Assembly: GCA_963575745.1 (NCBI GenBank)
Contig: CAUYUJ010017846.1
Coordinates: forward strand, 62,001 to 126,000
Source: Prorocentrum cordatum
Taxonomy: Eukaryota; Sar; Dinophyceae; Prorocentrales; Prorocentraceae
Direction: 5' to 3'
Length of the DNA: 64,000 bases
In this document: in pieces, positions 42,723 to 52,964 of the stretch
Position numbering within the stretch: position 1 is the stretch's first letter
Layout: every line of letters starts with the position of its first letter
Translations under genes and position numbers: made by a program
Notes under the pieces: generated by a model
What the model was told of the DNA's origin: nothing
Seen by the model: the letters and a program-made list of their open reading frames with translations, nothing else
The model's database searches: none

Positions 42723-43149
42723 CGCAGGAGTGCCGATGAAACATAGGACGTAGGATAGCGATCGTTCTCTGATTCATTGTTTTGCCGATCGGCGCGAGCC
42801 CTCGCCCCCCCTCCCCCTCCCCCCTGGTAGTAGATTCGAGCAGGTGGAGTCTCCCCGATAGGAAGCACTGTTTCAAACAGTCGCACCAAGCAGAGGTCTG
42901 GAGCCAGACCTGCCCCCCCTGCCGCCCAATAAACGCCGAATAAGAAAGCGCTTGCGTAGCTCAACGCAGCAGGTCATCCGTTCTAGCTTCCGTCGGGAAG
43001 GTCTGAACCTGTATGCACGCGCCGTAGGGTTTAGGTGGACAAATAGTCACTTGTTTAGCGGTGCGTCGCGTCTTCCAGTGAATAGACACGGCTCCTGAGC
43101 TACATCAAGAGGGGTGTTTGGTTGCGTAAGGTCTAGAGTCTAGAGCCCA

Positions 43150-43578
43150 TTGCCTACAAGAGGGAGTTTAAGATTCGGATGTCGCGGTTTCCAGTTCTCG
43201 TTATTCGGATTTGTCGGGAAGGGGATGGGCATCGGCCGCTATGCTGACGGAAGCCGTGGACATGCCGTTTCTCAAGCCACCGAGGCACAGCCGAGTTGCG
43301 AAGAGTACTTGGCGTTTCAGGCGCAGGATGCTATCACGGCGCAGACTCTGAAGGAGGCTTCATCGGGTCTTGTCGATGTTGTTGCCTTCTCCCATGTCAG
43401 AACAGGCACGCCATTCCGAGCAGTGTTCCTTGCCGAGGCGGCCCGACAAATAACATGCGTGTTGTCTGTCCTTCCACTTGGCATTCCCATTATCAGTGTC
43501 TTTACTGACATGTCTTCTACTATGGCAGTCTTCGTGCCGCCTCTGGCCAATTGTGTGCGGTATCGCGCAGCCGTGTAA
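43150..43578 (+). CDS. Unidentified ORF, possible exon or pseudogene
   Basis: 142 codons. After about residue 45 the reading is protein-like: SCEEYLAFQAQDAITAQTL, ASSGLVDVVAFSHVRTGTPF, then a hydrophobic stretch TCVLSVLPLGIPIISVF long enough for a membrane helix. Third positions are only weakly G/C biased, unlike other candidate exons here, and no family is recognised. The start is simply the first in the frame. May be chance. Confidence 0.2.
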   Translation: MPTRGSLRFGCRGFQFSLFGFVGKGMGIGRYADGSRGHAVSQATEAQPSCEEYLAFQAQDAITAQTLKEASSGLVDVVAFSHVRTGTPFRAVFLAEAARQITCVLSVLPLGIPIISVFTDMSSTMAVFVPPLANCVRYRAAV

Positions 43579-44125
43579 AGACAGTCTTGGAAGGTAGTGG
43601 TGCCGCCTTGTGGAGGGTAACATCATGTGCGAACGCGTCTTTTCCGACATTGATACGTACGATTGGGGGAGAGCTCGCCCCTAGAATGCTGCAGAAGCCT
43701 ACAAGACAACCCAACATACATTGCTGTGCATGTGGCACGCCTGCGACAATTATCAAATTCGCCACACTCGCAATCACAAGCCCATGTGCTATAGCTTGTA
43801 GGCTGGGCTGTCCTCTTCCCAGGCGGCCCACGTGCGCGCATCATGTGTAAAATATACCAGTCGTCGGCTTATTCGCGTTGTTCTTAGTGAGTCGCACACC
43901 CAAGCCTGGTGGCATTGCTTAGAGCCAGCAGGTAGTGGGGAGTTTTATCCGCGATGCATGATGTGCAGCAGCAGCGGACAATACAGATGCAGCGGTATAA
44001 TCCACGCCAAGCAGTCCAGGATAAGTAAGTGCTACAATCAGCACAAAGTAGCAGTAACATTGTGCGGTTCTCGGTGTGTTGAGATAGCAGCATAATGCAA
44101 CTCGACAGCAGTAGCTGCTAGCAGT
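43579..44125. other. Spacer, no gene recognised
   Basis: Balanced composition, no repeats and no convincing frame. Confidence 0.35.
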
Positions 44126-44129
44126 TTCG

Positions 44130-44570
44130 CTCGTACACAATGGCACTGGTAGTGCCACTGGCAGTGGCAATGCGAGTGGCAGGAAGAGAAATAGTGTTAG
44201 TGGGAATGGCAGCTGTTTCAGAAGAGGTAGTGGCAGTAATAAAAAAGCGGCAGTGGAGGTGTTAGTAGTGGAATAGTACCACAGGCAGTTGCAGTGAGAA
44301 TGCCAGTGGCAGTGGTAGTGGCGGCAGGGTGGGTAGTGGTAGTGGAAGTGGTAGTCGTAGTGGTGGTGGTCGTCATGTAGTTGTATTTGTGGTTTGGAAG
44401 CGGGAGTGGCAGAGGTAGCTGGAATGGGAGCGGGAGCGAGAGTGGCAGCGCGAGCGAGATCCCGAGTGACAGTGGCAGCGGCTGTGGCAGTGGAAGTGGT
44501 AGTGGAACGCTCGGTGACGGTGCGGGTGTGGTGCTGGCTGTGGTGGTGACAGCAGCAGAGGTTTCTGGTG
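44130..44570. repeat. Hexamer-type repeat AGTGGC / AGTGGTAGTGG
   Basis: Dense GTGGCAGTGG and GGTAGTGG units over about 0.43 kb. Confidence 0.85.
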
Positions 44571-44773
44571 GTGCGAGCGGTTCCGGCTGAGGCTGCGCAG
44601 GCGTGGGCGCCGGATGCGTGCGGCTCGGAGCTCTGGCTTCCGCTCCGTCGCCGCCCGTGGGCGCTTCGTGCGTCGGCGGGGAGGCGTCCGGGCTTCCGCG
44701 CCGACGCCGCCCGGGGCCGCCCCGTGGGCGCTCCTTGCGCTGGCTGCGGCTCCCGGGCTTGCGGCAAACATAA

Positions 44774-44947
44774 GGCTGCAGCACGCGGACGGCACGCGGG
44801 CTGCGCCGCCCAGACGGCACAACATCGTTCTGGGCTTGCACCCCAGTGTTCCCTAAACTGCGTAGGCTGCAGCACGTGGACGGCACGCGGGCTGCGCCGC
44901 CCAGACTGCACAACATCGTTCTGGTCTTGCACCCTGGTGCTCCCTGA
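44774..44947. repeat. 91-bp tandem duplication
   Basis: GGCTGCAGCACG at 44774 and 44865, each followed by GGACGGCACGCGGGCTGCGC and AACATCGTTCTGG. Confidence 0.85.
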
Positions 44948-44990
44948 ATGGCGTTTGCACTCGAGGGCTCTCGCGCGCTGCTGAGGAACT

Positions 44991-45195
44991 GGGCCTGCCT
45001 GTCGGTCCAGCTGCCATGCCGCCGCCGTCGCCGCCCCGTCGCCGCCTCGTCGACGCCCGTACTCGGGCCTGTCTGTCGGTCTGGCGGCTATGTTGCCGCC
45101 TGCGCCCCCCCGTCGCCGCCGCGTCGCCGTCCGTACCTGGGCCTGTCTGTCGGTCTGGCGGCCATGTTGCCCCGCCGCCGCCCCGACATAACGCC
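44991..45195. repeat. 74-bp tandem repeat, three copies
   Basis: GGGCCTGTCTGTCGGTCTGG-type start at 44991, 45065 and 45139, each followed by GCCATGTTGCC or its variant. Confidence 0.85.
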
Positions 45196-45949
45196 GCCCA
45201 CCTTCGCAGAAAGGCGGCGCCGGAGTCCCAAGTGGCTCCTCGTGTCAGGGCTGAGGCTCGCTCGAAGGCCAAATCGACAGCAGGGCTGGACCCAAACGCT
45301 GTTCTGCTGGACCTCGGCTGTATCTTGTTTTTTTCTTGTTTGGGGAGGGAGGTACAGGAAACCAGGTCGAGCAAAACGAACCAAACAGAACAACAACCAG
45401 AGGAAAAGCAACGGTTAGGTCCAGCCCTGATCGACAGCGTGGCCGAGGAAGCGTCACCAGAGCTCGGCGTCGCGCCTTGTTCGCGAGGTGCGCCGGTGGA
45501 GGCGAGCTCTTGCCGCCCCGGACGGCTCCTCGACGGCCTCCCGGCCCAGAGCGGCCCGCCGCGGCCGTGCCACGACGCCTGGAGGCCTGGGGCCTCTCCT
45601 GGGCGGCAGGCCCACGGCGGCGAGCCCCCCCCCCAGGCTTCGGCGAGCGAGGGGGGGGGAAGCGGGGAGGAGAAGGCCCTCGGCGGCCTCCTCGGAAGAC
45701 GGCGGCGCTTCGCAGAGGAGCTCTCCGGCCGCCCGAGAGCTTTTTTTTTTTTTTGTGTGTGTGTGTGTCTTCGCGGAAGGCTTCGAAAGCTTCTCGGCTG
45801 GCCGGTTGAGTTCCGAGCCTTCTGAGAAGGCCCGCCGCTTCTCGCTTCCCCCCCGGGCTCGCCGCCGAATTGTCTCGTTGGTCCCGCAGGCACGGGCCGA
45901 GCTTCGCCGCCCGCTCGCACTGTGCCGGTCTCCCCCTTCCGCGGCTCAG

Positions 45950-46069
45950 CAGCAGCAGCTCGTCTGCAACGACGTGTTCCTGGACGGCTGCTACCAGGTG
46001 CAGGAGAAGAAGTGCTGGCGCGAGATCCAGGTCATGAACAAGCCGTTCAAGGCGCTGCCTTTTCTCGAG
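45950..46069 (+). CDS. Candidate exon, unidentified Cys-containing protein
   Basis: After CCGCGGCTCAG, a plausible acceptor, the frame reads QQQLVCNDVFLDGCYQVQ, then EKKCWREIQVMNKPFKALPF. Almost every codon up to 46057 ends in G or C and none is a stop. The antisense frame is Leu/His-rich and less protein-like. Beyond TTTCTCGAG (46061-46069) the bias disappears, so the exon probably ends there. The fold is unknown; three Cys in about 18 residues suggest a disulphide or metal site. Confidence 0.35.
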
Positions 46070-46079
46070 GCTAATCCTA

Positions 46080-47605
46080 GCGGGGCGAGCATCGGTTTTC
46101 CCGTCCTCGCTCGGCAGCCGAGCAGCGTGTTGCCTGAATCCTTCGGTGCTGGAGTCGTGCGTTCTGCGGTGCTCACACTTGCAGCCTCCTGTGTCAGAGT
46201 TGTGACGTTTGTTGGTGTCAAAAGTAAATACATGTTGATGATCGGAATTGAGAGTTGCAAAATCCCATCCTGCATATTCATTATGTGCGTGTGTGTCCTG
46301 CACACGTCATATTTAGGCCTTGGGGTTGCTATGCAGCCCGGGAGCCACGAGCTAGAACTTCCCAGTTCTGAACCTGGACATCGTGGCTAGGCTCGGTCAC
46401 TGCATCTGTCGGTCCTGGATCTGCACCTCCCGGCCCCAGAGCTGCACCCATCAAGGGGGGCAGAGCAGGAGCACAGAGGGCGGAGAAGCGGAAGCTGGGC
46501 TGGTGCATCCCTCGACCCTCTGCCTGCACGCTTCGCATTTGTTGGCCCCTCGCGCCCAAAAAATCTGCTGGCCCCTCGCGCCGCCACCCACGCGCCCCCA
46601 TCGGAGTTCGGGTCCTCTGCTCGGCTGGTCGAGAGTCTGTGGCCGAGCCAGCTACAGGGTGTGCTGATGCTCCTGTGCCTCTCCCGGACTTGGAAGGCAC
46701 TGCTCCTGCACCGCAGGTGAGACTCTCGCCCGTGGAGTGCGGATGATCGCTCATGCACGGCGGTGTGCTCTGGAGTGCGGCGTTTGGGAAACTGGGGGCC
46801 ACCATGTAATAAGAAGCCAGATGCGCATGACTCGGCCAGCTTGGGCACGAGGTGGGTACGGTACAGTCGGACCGAGGTATAAGATCGAGGTCGTTTCGGG
46901 GAGGGTATCCTAACGTTCTTTGTGTGTGTGTTAGATAGTCGTGCATCCTGGGAGAGGGTACCCTCGAATGATCCTAGGGTTTGGGGGTGTTTGGGCCAGC
47001 GGAGGGTCTCATTGTGCAGGTGAGCGACACAGAAAAACGGGGTCGTCTGCGCCGGCATTGGCGCGTAAGCTGCTCGCGTAAGGTCGCGCGTAAGCGCCCT
47101 CGTCTCCATTGTGGCGTGCCGCGCGGGCGGCCCGCGTATGCAACCGCGTAAGGTCGCTACGTCATCTCGCGCAAGACCCGTTTTTGATCGTCGCTCACGT
47201 GTGCCCGCGTCGTTTCCCAGACTCGCGCGGCCGGGTAAGGCTGCCCTTCGGGCACACGTGAAATATCCAAAGGTATTCAAACATATTCCAGGCTCTCGGA
47301 TGGGGCCGGTTTCGGCCATGACGCCGGGCCTGGTCGGACGTCATCGCGATGCAGCCCGGCAGTGCCAGACCTCATCGCGGTGGCCCCCGGCAGCGTCTGC
47401 TCTCGCAGCGCCTTCGAAGTGCCATCCGGGGCGCTCGACTTCAAACTGCCACACGCCAGATGCCAACGCGTGGCCTCCGCGTGCCCCGCACGCAGATCCT
47501 GCCGCGGGGGTGCTCCCGCCTCCCGGCCAGGAGCTCCCGCCTCGGCGCGACGGTGCGGCGGGCCTCTCGGCGGGGGCGCAGGGATCATCACGCTGCGCTC
47601 TCCGT
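46080..47605. other. Spacer, no gene recognised
   Basis: Frames of up to 310 codons on the - strand lack motifs. CGCGTAAG recurs several times at 47065-47160 but forms no clear array. Confidence 0.4.
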
Positions 47606-47609
47606 CGAA

Positions 47610-47785
47610 GAAGAAAACGCCATAAACAGAAACTTGCGGCGCTCCGCGCGGAGTTCCTGTCCTGGATCCGCGCTGGGACCCCCCTGGCGGCGCCTCCGGC
47701 GCAGCCCCTAGCGCGCTCCGGGGTAAGCGCAGATCCAAGAAATCCGCGCGGAGCGCCACAAGTTTATTTTTATGGCGTTTTATTG
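47610..47785. mobile_element. Foldback element with arms of about 42 bp, family 2
   Basis: Inner arms CTTGCGGCGCTCCGCGCGGA (47633-47652) and TCCGCGCGGAGCGCCACAAG (47743-47762) are complementary with one mismatch. Pairing continues outward: AAAACGCCATAAA on the left against TTTATGGCGTTTT on the right. It also continues inward through GGATCCGCGCT and AGCGCAGATCC. Non-coding, MITE-like. The 6890-7012 element shares its inner parts. Confidence 0.65.
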
Positions 47786-48454
47786 TTCTTATTATTATTA
47801 TTATTCTTATTCTTCTTTTTCTTATTATTATTATCCTTCTTCTTCTTCTTCTACTCCGGCGGCAAGCGGGGCCCGAGATGACGGCCCTTCGGACGAGGAT
47901 AACGTCGTCCCAGAGCGTTCCGGAACGCTCTGGGAAGGCCGCGGCACCCGAGACGTCCTCCCGAGCCGCCGGATCTCAGAGATCTTCGATGTACCTCTCG
48001 CCCGATGTTATCCTCGTCCGGGCTTCGTCTCAGCCCCCGCTTCTCCCACCGTGGGCGACGCCGCCCCGCAGGCCTCCGCGGCACGAGCGGGCGAGGGGGC
48101 GCAGGGGGCCGCCCGCGTCGGAGCTCCCAGGGGCCAGTGGACGCTGAGAGGCTACGCCGAGAAGACGCACTGGGCGCTGCGGGCTACTCTCCTCCCCCTT
48201 CTCCTCCTTCCCCTCCTCCTCCTCCTCCTCCTCCTCCGCCTTCTCCTCCTCCTCCTCCTCCTCCTGCTCCTCCTGCTCCTCCTCTCCTCCTCTTCCTCCT
48301 CCTCCTCCTCCTCCTCCTCCTCCTCCTCCCTCCCCCTCCTCCTCCTGCTCCTCCATTCCTCCTCCTCCTCCTCCTCCTCCTCCTCCTCCTCCTCCTCCTC
48401 CTCCTCCTCCTCCTCCCCCTCCTGGCCCTCATCATCATCATCATCATCATCATT

Positions 48455-48537
<83 letters not shown>

Positions 48538-48760
48538 TCATCAGCAGCAGCAGCAGCGGCATCAGCATCAGCATCAGCATCAGCATCAGCAGCATCATCA
48601 TCATCATCAGCATCATCATCAGCATCAGCATCATCATCATCATCCCCCTCCTCCTCCTCCTCCTGCTCCTCCATTTCCTCCTCTTCCTCCTCCTCCTCCT
48701 CCGCCGCCGCCTCCTCCTCGCCCTCCTGGCCCTCCTCCTCCTTCTTCTCCTCCTAATCTT
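47785..48760. repeat. TTA/TTC, long CTC and long ATC microsatellites
   Basis: TTATTATTC to about 47850, CTC units 48185-48425, an almost pure ATC run 48428-48540, CAGCAT variants to 48640, then CTC to 48760. A non-repeat island at 47865-48180 carries an imperfect palindrome at CAGAGCGTTCCGGAACGCTC. Confidence 0.95.
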
Positions 48761-48889
48761 CCTCTTCCTCCGCTCGTTTTCCTTAGGAACAATTTCTCCT
48801 TGTCGCACCCCGAGGCCAGCTTTTCGAGCGGGCCAGGCGTTTCGCCTGAGACGTCCTCACCATTAATGACTTTGAAGCTTAAGCAGTGA

Positions 48890-49640
48890 CAACAGCTTCT
48901 CGGATTGAGAGCGGGTCGTTTTCAAAATGCTGGTATCGCCTTGGCACCGCGCACATTCTTTTAAAAATTGCAAGAACTGCACGGATTGAGGGTGGCTCGT
49001 TTTCAAATTGTGGTTCTCGCTTCAGCGTTGCGCACACAAGTCTTAAAAATGTGCAAGAGCTTCACGGATTGAGACTTCAAAATGTGGTGTTCGCTTTAGC
49101 GTTGCGCACATTCGTTGTAAAAATTGCAAGAGCTTCACGGATTGAGGGCGGGTCGTTTTCGAAATGTGGTTCTCGCCAGCGCGGCGTACATTCGTTTTAA
49201 AGATTTGCAAGAGCTTCACGGATTGAGGGCGGGTTGGTTTCAAAATGTGGTTTTCGCGTTAGCGCGGCACACATTCGTTTTAAATGTTGCAAGGAATTCC
49301 GAGATTCCCATAAAGGATTCAGGATTATGCGGGTGCAACAGTTATGTTGGTTCGTTGTGTTGAAGTCCCGGGAATTGTGTTTTGGCACGATTCAGGATTG
49401 TCAAGACGCAACAGTCAGGTTGATCCGTGGCGTTGGAATCCCGAGAACAATGATTTGGCATGTTTCAGGGTGTTCAAACGGTTGTCTTCCAAAGAGGCAG
49501 TTCCATCAATGGAAATGAACTGCTGTAGGGGCCTATGGAGAGGGAGCTTGAGGAAGGGTTGATTCCGACATCGTTGATGACTCTTGGGTTTGCAGTGGTC
49601 TTCCTCCTCCTCCTCCTCCTCGCCCTCGTCCTCCTCTTAC
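48890..49640 (+). repeat. Dispersed non-coding repeat, copy B, with 81-83-bp internal array
   Basis: CGGATTGAG recurs at 48901, 48982, 49065, 49138 and 49219, giving units of about 73-83 bp with GTCGTTTTCAAAATGTGG and GCGCACATTCGTTTTAAA. Then come AGTCCCGGGAATTGTGTTTT and a related AATCCCGAGAACAATGATTT, followed by a CTC run. Same module order as 5080-5690. Confidence 0.8.
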
Positions 49641-49745
49641 TCCTCCCCCTCCTTCTCCTCCTCCTCATCATCATCATCCTTATCCCCCTCCTCCTCCCTC
49701 CCCATGTCCTCCTCCTCCTCCTCCTCCTCCTCCTCCTCCCATCCA
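49600..49745. repeat. (CTC)n microsatellite
   Basis: CTCCTCCTC with short TCATCATC. Confidence 0.9.
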
Positions 49746-50029
49746 TTCTCAGCTGCTCTCCATTTCTGAGCCTGCAGGTTTCATGGCCTGTGCCAGGGGC
49801 GCATTGCCCAGTCTGGGTCTGAAGCATTGGTTTCCGGAATACTCCATACTCGCGGACGCGAGGTCCGCGCGTACCTGTAAGAAGCGGGGCCGTGCACGTG
49901 TAGAGCCAGGCCGTATGGTGTGCTCTGCATTGTAATGGTGTGCCGTATTGCACGTGTGAAGGAACGTTTTCTGCCCCTCCTGGCGGAGGTGATGTTTCAC
50001 CCCCCTTCCCGCAAAAACACAGTGGGCGG

Positions 50030-50360
50030 GGTCCGAGACGCCATACCCCCCCACACCCCCACCCCTGGGAAGTCCCCCCCTGGAAAATTGGTGGGGAGGT
50101 CCACCCCCACCCTCCCCCCCAAGGAAAATTAGCGAGGGGTCCGGACCCCCCCCCCTGGGAAAAATATTGGGGGGGGTCCAGAACCCCCTCCCCCCAGGGA
50201 AAGTTATTGGAGGGGGGGTCCAGAACCACCTCCCTTCCCCCTGCAACGACGATGACGACGACGGCGACGACGCACGACGCACGACGCACGCCAACAACAA
50301 CGACAGCAACGATGACGACGACACCAAAGGCCGACTCCAACGACGACTCCGACGCCGACT

Positions 50361-50391
<31 letters not shown>

Positions 50392-50421
50392 TGGCGCCGC
50401 CGCCGCCGCCGCCGCCTCCAC

Positions 50422-50454
<33 letters not shown>

Positions 50455-50465
50455 GCAGAGTAGAG
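50030..50465 (+). repeat. Inverted block pair, left member: C-rich repeat plus GAC/GCC run
   Basis: Four units of about 50-55 bp with GGGTCCAGAACCCCC, CCCCCAGGGAAA and TTATTGG (50070-50230), followed by GACGACG and GCCGACGCC triplets to 50460. The right member at 52440-52960 holds the same parts in reverse complement order. Confidence 0.7.
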
Positions 50466-50559
50466 CAGGCGCAGAGCAGAGTAACTAGTGGCCTTCGGCC
50501 TATTCCGCCTCCGTGCGTGGTTTGCGGAGTCAGAGTTCTCAGGGATGCTTTTGAGAGTC

Positions 50560-51130
50560 TCTTCGGAGCGCTCTCGGTGGCCTCTTGGGGGCAGTTCTCG
50601 GGCCTCCTGGATGCCTCCTTGGGGGTTATCTTGGGGGCCTCTCGTGGGCCCCTCGAGGCCTCTTTGGGGGCCCCCTTGGGAGGAGGGGTGACCGTCGGAA
50701 TGCGCTCCAGTTGTACAACTGCACACAGCACCTTTTACCCGATTCGTGTTCTCCACCGGCGCAGGCCAGGAGCGAGAGCACAGGACGCTGGACCAGCCCA
50801 TCCCCCCTCGTCTCTTAGGGGATTTGGGGGGGGGCCTCCTGGGGGCCCCATCGGGGCCGAGGACCCGAAATGTCCGCTCGGTTCCCCCGTGTGGCCCCCC
50901 TTGGGGCCGAGCACCAGAAACTGCCAAAAAGCCATTTGGATAATCCATAATTTGGGCCTCTCGGGAGCCCTCGTGGGAGGCCTCTTGGAGGCCTCGTGCG
51001 GCGTCTTGTAGCCCTCTTGGGTCGTCTGGGGTCGTTCAGCGACTCGGGGCCCTCCTGGACCGTTTTTGGGGCCTCTTAGTGCCCTCTTGTGCCCGGAAAA
51101 GTCACGCGACAAGACGACCCAAGGCCCAGA
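50560..51130. repeat. Degenerate CCTCTTGGGGGCC minisatellite, block 3
   Basis: GGCCTCTTGGGGGC, TTGGGGGCCTCTCGTGGGCC and related units; same family as 1738-2270 and 34860-35830. Confidence 0.7.
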
Positions 51131-51284
51131 GAGCACGCGAGAAGCCCAAGAAGATTTGGCAATATGGGCTTCGGGCCCTGTAAAAACTCCTCAGCAGTGA
51201 GGACTGAGGTTTAGAGGATTGGGCAGTGGACCTGAAGACACGCCCACTCCGTGCACAGCGGCACGGTAGCGGGTAATAGGAGTA

Positions 51285-52355
51285 TTGTAGAGGGTAAAGT
51301 AGAGGCGAGTAGAGTAGGGTGGGTTAGGGTCGGGTAGATCAGAGCAGGGTAGAGTATAGTGAAAAAGAGTAGGCGGTGTAGATGTTTTGAGATTCGAGCA
51401 GAGTCGAGTAGAGAAGAGTAGGTGGGTAGAGTAGCACAGAAACAGTGCAGGCCCGAGTAGAGCGGAGCAGGAGCAAAGTAGAGTAGAGCCGAGTAGGGTA
51501 GAGCAGAGTAGAGTAGAAGTAAACTAGAGCAGGGCAGAGTATGTCAGGGCGTTGTAGGGTAGAGTGGAGCAGTAGGGCAGACTAGAATATAGTAGAGTGG
51601 AGGAGAGTAGAGTAGATAGAGTGCAGCAGAGAAGGGGTGGAGTAGACTAGAGTAAGAGAGCAAAGTGGTATAGAGTAGAGTATGTTAGGGAGATGGGCAG
51701 AGTAGAGCAGAAAGAGAGTAGAGCATAGCAGAGCTGAATACAGCAGAGTAAGGTAGAGTAGAGCAGAGTAAGAGCAAGGTGGAAGATAATATAATGAATT
51801 AGAGTCGGGTCGGGTCGAAAAGGGTATAATACATTAGGGAGTAATCGAATAGAGGAGAGGAGAGCAGAGCAGAGTAGAGTAGAGCAGTTGAAAAGGAGTA
51901 AAGTAGGGTAGGGTAGAGTAGAGTAGAGTAGAGCGGAGTAGAGTAGAGTAGAGTAGAGTAGAGTAGAGTAGAGTAGAGTAGATTAGAGCAAGAGCAAGCA
52001 ACAAAGAGCAAAGAGCAAAGAGTAAAGAGCAAAGAGTAGAGAAGAGTTTGTTAAGGTAAGGTAGGGCCGAGTAGATACGTGTAGAATAGAGTAGGGCAGA
52101 GTGGAGGAGAGTAGCGTAGAGCAGAGAAAAATAGTAGGGTAAAGTAGGGTAGAGTACAATAGAGTAGGGTAGAGTATAATAAAGTAAAGTAGAGCAAGAG
52201 CAAAGTGGAGCAGAGTAGAGTATGTTCTGTTAGGGAACGGCAGGGTAGGGTAGGGTAGAGTCGAGTAGGGCACAGTAGAATAGAGGAGAGGAGAGTAGAG
52301 TAGAGCACAGTACAATACAATAGAATAGGGTAGAGTAAGATAGAGTACAGTGGGC
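51285..52355. repeat. GAGTA pentanucleotide satellite
   Basis: About 1.07 kb of GAGTAGAGTA with frequent GAGCA and GGGTA variants, purest at 51900-51980. The Leu/Tyr-rich frames on the - strand are artefacts. Confidence 0.95.
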
Positions 52356-52439
52356 CCTGGTAGGATACTGAGAGAGCTGTGGCGAGCCCTACTGGCATTC
52401 CATCAGAGCCGGCGCCTGGCGCGAGCGTTGGCGACAGTA

Positions 52440-52505
52440 GCGCCGCCGCCCCCGCTGACGTCGTCGTCGTCGTCAAATCGTCGTCGTCGTCGTCGTCGCC
52501 GCCGG

Positions 52506-52537
<32 letters not shown>

Positions 52538-52960
52538 TCATCGTCGTTGCCAAGAGGGGGTTTCTGGACCCCTCTAATACTTGTCCGAGGGGGGGGGGGG
52601 GGCCAGTTCTGGACCCCTACAATAATTTCCTGGGGTTCTGGATTCTAGGCCCCCCTGATGGGATCGAAGTAGATGGGGTCGGAGGATCGCTCCGCATCGC
52701 CGATGCATCGCCGATGTGGCCCGATGTACAGCCCGATGTGCTTCACGTCAACGTCGCCATTGCATCGCCGACGTCGACGATGCATCGCCGGTGCATCGCC
52801 GATGTATCGGCGATGCGGCGCGATCCTCCGACCCCATCTACTCCAACCCCATCTGGGAGGCCTCTATGGACCCCCAAGTAATTTTCCTGGGGGCGGGGGG
52901 GGCAGACCCCCTAGGTTCTTCCCAGGGGGGAGGGGGGGGGCGCCCCCTGGTTTCTGACCC
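52440..52960 (-). repeat. Inverted block pair, right member
   Basis: GTCGTCGTC run (52455-52550), then GTTCTGGACCCC, AATAATTTCCTGGGG and CCCCCAAGTAATTTTCCTGG. These are reverse complements of the parts at 50030-50465. Confidence 0.7.
52669..52841. mobile_element. Foldback hairpin with 42-bp arms
   Basis: Left arm 52669-52710 starts GTAGATGGGGTCGGAGGATC. Right arm 52800-52841 ends GATCCTCCGACCCCATCTAC. They pair with only two mismatches. The 89-bp loop is full of CGATGCATCG, itself self-complementary. Non-coding; MITE-like or a strong secondary-structure site. Confidence 0.7.
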
Positions 52961-52964
52961 CCTC

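Noticed and set aside
42941-43030. tRNA-like segment (GCGTAGCTCAACGC near an A-box)
   Set aside because: No pairing acceptor stem and no proper T-arm GGTTCGAATCC; the cloverleaf does not close.
48005-48889. Open frames of up to 364 codons rich in Leu, Ser, Ile or Asp
   Set aside because: Translations of CTC and ATC runs; every frame and both strands stay open.
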